From Thozetella sp. PMI_491 (lineage: Eukaryota; Ascomycota; Sordariomycetes; Chaetosphaeriales; Chaetosphaeriaceae): a stretch of DNA of 64,000 bases. This document shows positions 55,407 through 64,000 of the stretch, one piece after another. The position numbers and the translations under genes are program-made. Under the pieces are notes generated by a model. The model was not told where the DNA came from, did no database searches, and worked only from the letters and a program-made list of their open reading frames with translations. The stretch covers positions 1 to 64,000 of the forward strand of contig MU270017.1 in NCBI GenBank assembly GCA_021432635.1, in the 5' to 3' direction. The stretch's first letter is position 1; each line of letters opens with the position of its first letter.

Positions 55407-58400
55407 CTAAGCACTCCATTTCTTCACTGCTTGTAGCGAACGCAGAGTATCTGGATGCTCTTCGCCAAGCACCCGCCGTCGCGCCTCCAGGCAGTCTCGC
55501 ATCAATCTTAGTGCATCCGCATGCCGGCCTTGATGCTTCCAAGTGTATGATAAATTGTGCCTACCCACGAGTGTGTAGGGGTGGTCTGCCCCAAGCCTTG
55601 TTGTATAAGATTCTACAACTTGAAGCCGGAGTTTTTCGGCCTCATTGTACCTCCCCTGATAGCTGTACGTCAACCCTAGGTTGTTCATACTAGTGACTGT
55701 ATCCGGATGGCCTGCCTCTAGCCTTGTCATACGAGATTCTATGACTCTGAGCTGGAGTTTTTCGGCCTCATCGTCCCTGCCCTGGGAGGTGTAAATCATC
55801 GCTAGGTTGTTCATGCTAGTGAGTGTATCCGGATGGTCTGCCCCTAGCTTTGCTGTACGAGATTCTAAAACTCCGAGCTGGAGTTTTTCGGCCTCATTGT
55901 ACCTGCCCTGGNNNNNNNNNNNNNNNNNNNNNNNNNNNNNNNNNNNNNNNNNNNNNNNNNNNNNNNNNNNNNNNNNNNNNNNNNNNNNNNNNNNNNNNNN
56001 NNNNNNNNNNNNNNNNNNNNNNNNNNNNNNNNNNNNNNNNNNNNNNNNNNNNNNNNNNNNNNNNNNNNNNNNNNNNNNNNNNNNNNNNNNNNNNNNNNNN
56101 NNNNNNNNNNNNNNNNNNNNNNNNNNNNNNNNNNNNNNNNNNNNNNNNNNNNNNNNNNNNNNNNNNNNNNNNNNNNNNNNNGCGAGTGTACGTGGATGGT
56201 CTGCCCCTAGCCTTGTCGTACGAGATTCTAAAACTCCGAGCTGGAGTTTTTCGGCCTCATTGTACCTGCCCTGGGAGGTAAAAGTCAACCCTAGGTTGTT
56301 CATGCTGGTGAGTGTATCCGGGTGGTCTGCCCCTAGCCTTGTTGTATGAGATTCTACAACTCTGAGATGAAGTTTTTCGGCCTCATTGTACCTGCCCTGG
56401 TCGTTGTAAATCGTTGCTAGGTTGTTTATACTATTGAGTGTATCCGGGTGGTCTACCCCTAGCCTTGTCGTACGAGATTCTACAACTTTAAGCCCGAGTT
56501 TTCCGGCATCGTTATATCTGCCTTGATTCCAGTAAGTTGACGCTAAGCTGGCAATGCTTTGTATAGTGTCTTCGTGGTCTGGACCAAGCTTTTTGGTACG
56601 AAACTCCACTACTAATAAATTCAACTTTTCGGCGTCATCATATCTCCCTTGCTCCCAATACGTCCACGCTAGGTGGAACATGCTAGTGAGCGTGTCGGGA
56701 TGGTCTTGGCCGAGACGCATCGTTCGTTTCTCTACGACTCGTAAACCAAGTGCCTCAGCCTCTGGAAGTCTGCCTTCATCGCTGTATATTTTCGCTAGCA
56801 TGATGCATATTTCGTCTCGTTGTTCCTCTGTGGCCATGTTTTCAAAGTCGTCCATCTGGCTCACCTCGGGAAGATGGACGATTAGATGCCGACGGAACAC
56901 GGGATCTTGTTGAAATGACCACATTTGGCAGCATGCTGCGTGAATGAACACTAGGTAATGCCACCGGCAAGCTCCCTCAACGCAATTTTGCAAAGCCCGC
57001 CATTGGACAAGATCGTGTATCGTCACACTAGTTTCGCCCGCTCTCTGTAAAAGGCTGTAGCGGAGGAGCACGTCGCGCGTTCTTCTGAACTGGAAGCTGT
57101 CCCAGTCGCCCCCGTCGAGCGTGACGAATTGCTTCAGTTCGCTAGGTAGTTCTTCATAGAATCCCCTGTTGATTCCAAGGGCCGCAAGACGGAACATTTC
57201 GTCTTGGATAATTTTGCCCTTGAAACAGGCGAGAAGCCGTAGCAACGCTTCGGGCTGGAGATCTGCGTGGTCCTGAGCAATCTTGCGGAGAGTGGTGTCC
57301 CAGACGGTCCACACTGTCTTTTCGGACGGCCGCAGTCCTTGAAAGTTGTTCATGCGAAGCAACTCGTTCTTGTGCCGTCTGTAGTCCGTCAGGTACTGTC
57401 TCAAACCCTGCTCCGGGTTGGAATCTTGAGAGATGTAGGCGCCAGCCAAGTCGATGGCGAGTGCTAGATATCCCAGATTTTCCCCTACTTCGTCGCAACT
57501 TTGCCGGATGCTTTGAGGAGCGATTTCTGGTAGCATCTGGAGATGTCGGAGAAGAAGCGTGGTTCCTTCCAGGGGCGACATGGGGCCGACTTGGACCGCT
57601 TCGCAGCCGCCTGGGACTAACATCGGGCTTTGGTTATCTCGACTGGTAATCATGACGCTTCCTCGTAGCCCTATCGGTATCACATCCTTAAGACCCCATG
57701 TGAAATCATCAGCATTATCGAAGATGGCCAGCCATTTGTCGCTCCCATGGTTTCGGTCTCGAAGCCACCGGAGCACAGCCTGAGCCGCACCATGGTTGGC
57801 CACGCCAGATCCCGGCCCCTCGGTTTGTTCCACTGAGAGGCCAAGCTCCACAGCGCATCTTGAGAAGCTAGATCGCACCGACTCCTCATCGGTTGCATCA
57901 ATCCACAGGACAGGATCGTATTGGCTTCTGTGGCGCTCTGCGTATTTCAACGCCAACTGGGACTTGCCGGCACCACCCAAGCCGCAAATCGCTACGGCGT
58001 GCGGAACGCCTGCGTCCACATGCTTTCTGCTCATCTTTTCTTCTACTTCATTCCATAGCTCCTCGCGCTGGGTGAACGTTGGCACGGCCTGCCGGGGGAC
58101 CGCATAGCGGTGCTTCGCTTCCTGAGCTGGCGCCTTTGGCTCGTCCGCTGTTAAGTGGCCCATGAACTGCTTTAGGACATCTCGGATGGCTCGATAATGT
58201 GGGTCCGACTTGCTCCCGCATCTCACCATCCGTCTATGGTCAGCATCGATCGTTTCGACCGTTTCGAGTCTTCGCGGCAAATCGAGTTTCGACGAGAAGT
58301 TTTCTACAACCTAGCCGCCTCGCTTTCATGTCAGCACCTACTCGAGAAAGAGGCGGGATCGCATAGAAATTGGGGGTTGCATGCCTTGCCGTCCAGTCCC

Positions 58401-59299
58401 TTTACACCAGTCATGCCTCTTCCTTCTTGGAACGAGTGGATCTTGATCGTAGAAGCATCCACTATTGTCTTGAATCCATCGTGAATATTGTCAAGCACTT
58501 CGCCGTTCACCTCGAGCGTCTTAAGAAGATCTTTATTCGAATCTTGCAGCGCCAGCCGAGCGAGGTTGGACGCGATCTGGCCCCATCCAGCGAGAGCACT
58601 CCCTCGATGGGGTGTGCCAAGGAAGATAATGGCTCTTGTCCTGGCTCGACATGCATCTGATCGACGCAGTGCCTGTTACTGTGTGTCAGCCTGAACCCTA
58701 TATATGGGAAGTAGGGACGTACGTCTTTCACAACAATGCCACCAAGACTGTGCGCAACGAAGATTATGGGGTCCTTCTACGGTCAGCCTGCAATGAAGCG
58801 AAGAGTCAGGGCTAGGGAGGGCAAGTACATTGTTATCGATCTCTCGCTCAATGCGTGCGGCCAAGTCTAGTCCATGTTGAGAAACGCTATTCTTGCTGCT
58901 TGCCTCAAACACTCCAATAACATCTGCGTTGTACCCATAGGCCCACACTCTGGCCTTCGGAACATCGTCCACAAGGTAGTCGGCGGGCCAGTACACCGTG
59001 TCGTGAGTGGAGTCCGCGTCCGAGCTGTCCGCAGGTGACAAGGACAGCTTTTTCTTAAACATAGCGCGCAGGGACTTCCGCTTGTCTGACGGGCCGACAC
59101 TCTGGTCATTTTCTGCGGGGTCATCTTCCCACGTGCGTCTTGGATGCCCACGCAAGCCATGGAGCAGCAATATGCTACGTAAGTCAGTGATATCCAGGTA
59201 GCCGGTAAGTTGGGCTACGTACTTGGCTCTATATTGCTCGCGGCTAGCAGGCTCTCCTTTGGAGAGCAGCGTGAAGCCAATCCGATGGACTTCTGGCAT
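55407..59299 (-). CDS. NLR-type receptor: SesB hydrolase, NB-ARC, TPR repeats
   Basis: Five exons (59223-59299, 58829-59174, 58723-58776, 58385-58672, 55407-58310) give 1222 codons, counting 90 unknown ones in an assembly gap. Introns are 48, 52, 50 and 74 bp; the last has a GC donor. Residues 1-255 form an alpha/beta-hydrolase of the SesB kind, with LLLHGLRGH near 28-36 and the nucleophile Ser151 in FVAHSLGG. The NB-ARC domain has the P-loop GLGGAGKS (365-372) and Walker B WLAIFDNADD. From about 760 on come 42-residue TPRs of the kinesin-light-chain type, each with a QGRYNEAEKL core and a RLGADHPDTL turn. In fungal NLRs of this layout, repeats sense a ligand, NB-ARC oligomerises, and the SesB domain is the effector, often in heterokaryon incompatibility. 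Specificity cannot be inferred. Confidence 0.92.
55480..56800 (-). repeat. 126-bp coding tandem repeats (TPR array)
   Basis: DNA of the TPR region repeats with an exact 126-bp (42-codon) period, seen for example between 55785 and 55911 and between 56274 and 56400. Central copies are close to identical at nucleotide level, while the outer copies near 56500-56800 and 55480-55560 diverge. Such uniformity is typical of fungal NLR repeats under concerted evolution and diversifying selection. Confidence 0.9.
55912..56181. other. assembly gap of 270 N inside the TPR array
   Basis: A run of 270 unknown bases interrupts the repeats. The same repeat landmark lies at 55911 and 56274, 363 bp apart, which is 15 bp short of three 126-bp units. 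The gap length is thus probably only an estimate, and the true repeat number is unknown. Confidence 0.98.
58311..58384 (-). other. candidate GC-AG intron in the NLR gene
   Basis: The exon before ends GACGGCAAG and is followed by GCATGC, not GT. The acceptor is CGGCTAG with a GTGCTGACAT branch site upstream. Removing 74 nt joins TGVKGLDGK to VVENFSSKLDLP, the conserved linker between the hydrolase and NB-ARC in this family. No GT donor gives an equivalent join. Confidence 0.7.
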
Positions 59300-60389
59300 G
59301 GTTGCAAACTGTCTATAGATATTGCTGCCCTACCCTTTGGTAGCAGGTCGAGAGGAATAGCGAGTTGAGGGGGACAAGGCTGTGGGGGATTGGGCTGGGG
59401 GCCTCAGTTTTCAGCTAAGGGCATTTTCGAGCACAGCCTCTCTACAACCGCCTGCAAGTCCTATTGGACGGATAACCACGTGATTCTCTCGGCAGTATCT
59501 GACAGGACTGGCTCAGTGTAGGGAAGGAAAAGTATATTATCGCAGTCGGTGCGAGCGAAAGCGATCGTTGGCATTAATTTAAGTACTTGGACGCCTCAGC
59601 TAGATCAGAGATGGGAGTGGGTGGCGCACAGTCCAGTAACATAGTTATGCACACGCAGCTTCTGACCGATATAGCTTCGGAGGCGTACAAACCTCAAGTA
59701 TATCATGTACGCTAACTTTCGGTCGCATTGTGCCCGATGTCCACGACCTAATAGATAGCTGTTATTCAGACACTTTGGAATGGGATCCTGGTGCATTTTC
59801 CCTAAATGTTTGGCGGGGTAATTATGCTCTGGTCAAGGATTGAATCATTTTGAATAGCGCTGCGCTAAGTTGACCTCAAAGTCTGTGTTCTTGTTTCCAG
59901 GTAAACAGCGTGTGTCAGAGTTTAGACTGCCGATTTTGGCTGGGTCGGACTGCGATTTTGAGCAGTCCCTACCACCTCGTCAAGTATATGTGGGCTGGCT
60001 TAGAGGTGCCTGTCAGAACTCACGATACCCGCTCGGTACGGCCACAGCCACGGCCGAGGCCGCTAGGCTGACAGTAGTCACAACTCGGGCTGCCAGAATT
60101 CGGACTGCCAGCTAGACCGTAAGAAAAAAAAGATATATAAGCCGCCATCCCTTTCACATTTTCCATACTTGTCTCCTAAAGGCTATGTATTGCAGCTATA
60201 TAAGCAATTCCACGCACCTAAAGCTCGTTTAGAAAAGAGCTTTAGCCGATATTTTGGCCCCTACGGCGCAGCTTGTACGTGGCGTTGCAGAAAGCTCCCT
60301 TGTGTATTACTTAATATACTCTTTGTGACACTTTTCACCATTTTACCATCTTTCCATCTGAGCGACAGTAATTATATGGATATACAACG
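59300..60389. other. intergenic region, AT-richer
   Basis: Promoter of the NLR gene and 3' UTR of the glycosyltransferase gene. No gene, tRNA or transposon end recognised. Confidence 0.5.
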
Positions 60390-61720
60390 TTAAAAGAGCG
60401 TTGAATTCCACGGCTTAAACACCTGGGCGTCATAGGACGGGATGCACTTGACGCGCTCTGGCGGCTCGATCTGCCACTGAATTCTTTCCTCTTCTGCGGC
60501 ACCTTCTCTAGTCCACTGGGACGTATATCCTTTAGCCTGCTTGATCTTTTTGCCGCTTTCCAGCGAGTACGCAAGATTGACAGTTGGTATCGTTGCAATT
60601 TTCCCATACCCGTGGAACCACATATCCTTGCAGAATAGCTGCGGTTCACCCTGGAAGCATTCGTGCTTATTTGGGGCTCGGAAACGGATTTGACCTTCTA
60701 CCAGTGGCTTTGCGGTAAATACTACTGCGCCGTTCCAGCATGAGAATACCTGGAATGGTCTGTGAGCGTTGAAGCTTGACTGGGCGGGAGGATTGTTCCA
60801 AAAGAGATTCCATGCCGAGTTCCAGTTGCCGTCTGGGGGAATTTCGAAGAACGAATCGCCGTTCATCCCTCGTGCAACCCAAACATCGTAAAAGGTAGGG
60901 TCTTGACCCGCATATGTCCAGTCGAATGCGCAGGTCATATCTGCCCCAAGAAAGCGTTGCTGGTGAACCAGCTCCAGGATGTCCTCAAGACAAATTGTGA
61001 CGTCGTTGAGAAAGACAACCGTAGTGTCTGCAGCATAGCGTGTCGCGTTGCCTAACAATGGCTGTAGTGCCATGTTCCGTAAAATAGCCAATTTCTCGAT
61101 GCGTCCGCCGACTGACGGGTCGATGTCGCTGGATCGAAAATAATAAGTCGATAAGGCTCCAAGGCTTGATTGCAAAGCCTCGAGGACTTCGGTAGTCCCA
61201 TCTGGCGAATTTCCACCTATAATAGATAATGTGCACCTCTCTGGACCGAGGAATCGGATCGCGGCTACCACACTGCCAATCAATTGAGGAAGTAATTCGA
61301 GCGCCTGCCGAAGATCTAGAGCGAAAAAGTATTGCGTAGTCTCCTGGGTAGAAGATTTGAGATAGCGGTATCGGTCCCCCGAGAGCACGGGGCATTCTAG
61401 TCGCGGCAAGTGTATCGCATCGGGATTCATGATTGAATCAACGTATCTGGTGACGTTTCCGACCGAGAGAACATGGTGAACTAGAAGAGTACAGATATCA
61501 GTCTTTCGTTTAGTACATTATACACGGGTATAGAGAGTAGCGGCGCACCATTGGCTCCCCCAGCCGGATAAGACCCATTCAGGCCGTGGCCAAAAGATGA
61601 CGGCCATGGAGCCCGAGCGAGGTGCTCGCGACCGAAATAGAGGGTTAGAATAACTATAGCAAGGCACGCGAAAGGTAGGGCGATAGCTCTTCGTCGCAGA
61701 CTCATGTTGCGGTGCAGCAT
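60390..61720 (-). CDS. CAP59/CMT1-type glycosyltransferase
   Basis: Two exons (61549-61720, 60390-61480) with a 68-bp intron encode 420 aa. A type II signal anchor (LRRRAIALPFACLAIVILTLYF) starts the protein and places the rest in the Golgi lumen. The joined exons give NVTRYVDSIMNPDAIHLPRLECP, the signature opening of the cryptococcal mannosyltransferase family (CAP59_mtransfer). Further conserved parts are YFFALDLRQALELLPQL, LAILRNMALQPL, VVFLNDVTICLEDILEL, DMTCAFDW and SCWNGAVVF. The family adds alpha-1,3-mannose in Cryptococcus capsule and wall glycans; in filamentous ascomycetes the substrate is unclear. A second in-frame ATG lies five codons in. The gene is divergent from the membrane-protein gene at 62115, which may indicate a shared surface role (inference). 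Confidence 0.9.
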
Positions 61721-62114
61721 GCAGAAGTCGTTCGGAATAGCCTCATGGAAGAGGCATCGTGATCAAATGGAATGCCACTTTTCGCGAAGTTGGTTTCCCC
61801 TCGGCCGCCAAGCCATTGTCAGGGGCAGCGCTACACGAGACGATATATGACCATTGAGATGTCGGGTCCCAAGGGAACTGAGGCGCCAACATCAAGTTGC
61901 CCCCCCTGCGTCAGCCAATCATAGGACGTTGCAAATTAAGCGAACTACCAACGGCGAAAGTACATACATACTACAGTACTCCAGTTCCAGGATTACGAGG
62001 GAGGGCCAACACTGCATCTGTGGTGTCCCTTCATATATGTCCCGCGATCTGCCTTCTATTGCTCTCTTCGGCTCGCCCTCTACGCCCTGTTCCGACCCGC
62101 AAGTTTAGACTTTC
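61721..62114. other. 394-bp divergent promoter region
   Basis: Lies between the glycosyltransferase (minus) and the membrane-protein gene (plus). No specific motif recognised. Confidence 0.5.
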
Positions 62115-63118
62115 ATGTCTCGCCAAATGGTTCGGCTGAACCTCATTGTCCTCCTCGCATTTGCGTATGGTACCTTCGCCTTGTACTCCGCAGATGCTAT
62201 AGCAACGCCATCTCTGCTTCTAAATGGGGATAGGCGAGTGCATAATAATGTACTCGAAAATCGTGCAACGACGGCCCTATCTACCTGCGGATATCTAAAC
62301 GGTGACCCCACAAAACCACGAACCGCAGAATCTGGGTTTGTCTGTCGCATTGATACCGCACATGGAATTTATGGGTTTTGTCCCACTACGGTGATCGTGG
62401 CCACCGACTGTGGACTTGGGGGAGCCTGTCTGGATCAGCACGCCTGTTCTAAGGGTTGTGGGATAACAAGCAGCCCGGGCATTACCACGTGGACATGGTA
62501 CGCTCGTGGCCATTCCTTCCCAGGTCATCCTTCGATTAAATATACTGATAAGAATTTAGCACCGATTCCAGCCAGCAGTATTGCTCGACAGCCCTCTTGA
62601 ACCTCGGAGTTGATCAAACCTACACATTTCTGGCTTGTGGTGGAGCTCCAGTCACGGAGACCTATCTGATATCACCAACCGCCGACACAACAACCCCTAG
62701 TCAGACATCTTCGTCTATAACAGTGAAAGCAATATCCGTGTCTTCGGCCGACCCTAAGTTACCGTCATCTCTACTGCTAGAGCCCTCCTCCACCTCGATC
62801 TCGTCAACGACGGTATCATCTTCACTCACAACCGATACTAACGGAAGTGCAACCAACAATACAGGTGCTATAATAGGCGGAGTTATTGGAGGGCTAGCGT
62901 TATTGTGTGCTTTTGGAATTGGAGCAATCTACTTACTGAGAAAGGATCGCCTCCAGAAGAGTGCCACGCCTGCCACGCCGCCGACAGGAAGGATATCAGA
63001 GCATACTTCAAGAGAGGAACAAAAGTTCCAAGGTGGTTGGGGTCCTCAAGAGCTTCCAGCCCAAATTTATCGAGCTCCCGAGCCTCTGCGGGAACCGGTA
63101 GAACTACCAGGCACATAA
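62115..63118 (+). CDS. secreted-type single-pass membrane protein, Cys-rich ectodomain
   Basis: Two exons (62115-62497, 62560-63118) with a 62-bp intron encode 313 aa. A signal peptide (LNLIVLLAFAYGTFALYSADA) is followed by a Cys-rich ectodomain of about 130 residues. Its motif ...CGYLNGDP...FVCRIDTAHGIYGFCP...CGLGGACLD...CSTALLNLGVDQTYTFLACG is common in fungal surface proteins. The intron join restores TWTCTDSSQQYCSTALL, the usual spacing. A Ser/Thr-rich stalk, one transmembrane helix (AIIGGVIGGLALLCAFGIGAIYLL) and a short cytoplasmic tail complete it. The layout suits a wall or surface sensor. No enzymatic motif is seen and the ligand is unknown. It resembles the 1470-3140 protein in architecture, not in sequence. 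Confidence 0.85.
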
Positions 63119-64000
63119 GCACTATTCTCAAGGAAAACTGTGACATAAAACGTCTGCTATGGCTAGCCCAGGGGGTTCCTACTAAATAGCCTTCTATTAG
63201 ACGATTATAATTGTTAATTATGCCAACTACTACTGTTGGAGGTGGTGAAACGGATGGGGTAAGCGATCTTTTCTAGCGTTACTAGTCGATATTGTGATAA
63301 TGATGTAGAGACTGTCGACAACGGTTTTGCATCGAGCAGCCGTACAGCTAGGGGTGAAATATTGGATAAGGACCGACACGCATTCGACGAGCCGAGCGAA
63401 GATATCGTTTTACAGCACGATCCTAAACGGAGAGGCAGCCATTAGTCACGAAGGTGTTTCCACTGCGATTAGAATGATCCGTTATTGGCTCAATAATCTT
63501 GAAGCTGGGCTCAAGATTGGCAAGATGAAGAGGAGGAGATGCGAGGTCGGTATTGCGGTAGGGATTGCTATGGTCGAGTCGGAATAGCTTAGAGAGAGCA
63601 ACAAGGCCTTAGTCTATCACCATTTATACGGATGGTATCTCGCACATCGCTGATGCTTCACAATGATCTCACTATGATTACTGTCGAGAGTACAGAGGGC
63701 GTCATCGCTGTCAGCTTCACTTGGTGGATACCATAGCTGCCAGCTGCCAATACGCGTGGCTCGCTACCTGATAGATAACGGGAAGGAGCTGGAGATAGGG
63801 CGGTAGACTAACATCTCCTTATCGTCATGTCCCTCAGTAAGGCCATACAGACCCCATCGCAGGGACAAACTACCACCGCAAGGGAACATTTCGGTAAGAC
63901 TCACCCACGCCATAAGCGCCCCAAACCTGATATTTGCCTGATATCTGCAGTCAACTCGTCCAACAGCTTGTGGGAGGAGTACTTGGCCAGAATGCCTTAG
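63119..64000. other. terminal stretch without recognised gene
   Basis: After the membrane-protein stop there is an open frame of about 86 codons (63327-63587) with no family resemblance. The last 400 bases show no long open frame on either strand. The window may end inside an intergenic region. Confidence 0.45.

Noticed and set aside
63327-63587. 86-codon open frame near the right end
   Set aside because: No conserved motif, no convincing start, and length within chance expectation.

Overview
This window is nuclear DNA of a filamentous ascomycete (Pezizomycotina, most likely a Sordariomycete). The genes are interrupted by short introns (48-130 bp) with GT donors, CTGAC/CTAAC branch sites and AG acceptors. 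Fungal-only families are present: a Zn(II)2Cys6 regulator, a DUF3716-type protein, a CAP59-type glycosyltransferase, a SesB/NB-ARC/TPR NLR and a four-domain A-T-R-R reductase. No tRNA, rRNA, CRISPR array or recognisable transposon was seen. I could not place the species from sequence alone. All splice models were built by hand from splice signals, reading frame and expected domain continuity.

Left part (1-41 kb) is mostly housekeeping. In order it holds: a serine/threonine-rich single-pass membrane protein; a small conserved 84-aa protein; a 1189-aa probable mitochondrial protein built on about 14 copies of a HEPDGKY motif; the listerin ribosome-quality-control ubiquitin ligase; a protein with two F-box-like repeats; an NRPS-like A-T-R-SDR enzyme of the glycine betaine reductase (ATRR) type; the chromosomal passenger protein Bir1; an M3 oligopeptidase; a myosin light chain; a methyltransferase pseudogene; a CoA-binding-domain protein; a small membrane protein; a GPI-anchored aspartyl protease; and a 998-aa protein joining two Cys-rich (DUF3716-like) modules, a C2H2 finger and a C-terminal cupin.

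Right part (41-64 kb) looks accessory. Five adjacent genes at 41.3-51.1 kb form a compact redox cluster: vanillyl-alcohol-oxidase-type flavoenzyme, FAD monooxygenase, NmrA-like protein, Zn(II)2Cys6 regulator and cytochrome P450. The first two share one divergent promoter, and the NmrA-like and regulator genes share another. No polyketide, peptide or terpene backbone gene is present, so oxidation of an imported or plant-derived aromatic is the simplest reading. After a gene-poor 2.1 kb stretch come an Asn/Ser/Gly-rich protein, an NLR-type immune receptor (SesB hydrolase, NB-ARC, 42-residue TPRs) whose near-identical repeats contain a 270-N assembly gap, a CAP59-type glycosyltransferase and a second single-pass membrane protein.

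The most interesting items are the NLR with its unresolved repeat array and GC-AG intron, the DUF3716/C2H2/cupin fusion, the redox cluster, the HEPDGKY-repeat protein, and a possible CUG-initiated membrane isoform of the M3 oligopeptidase.
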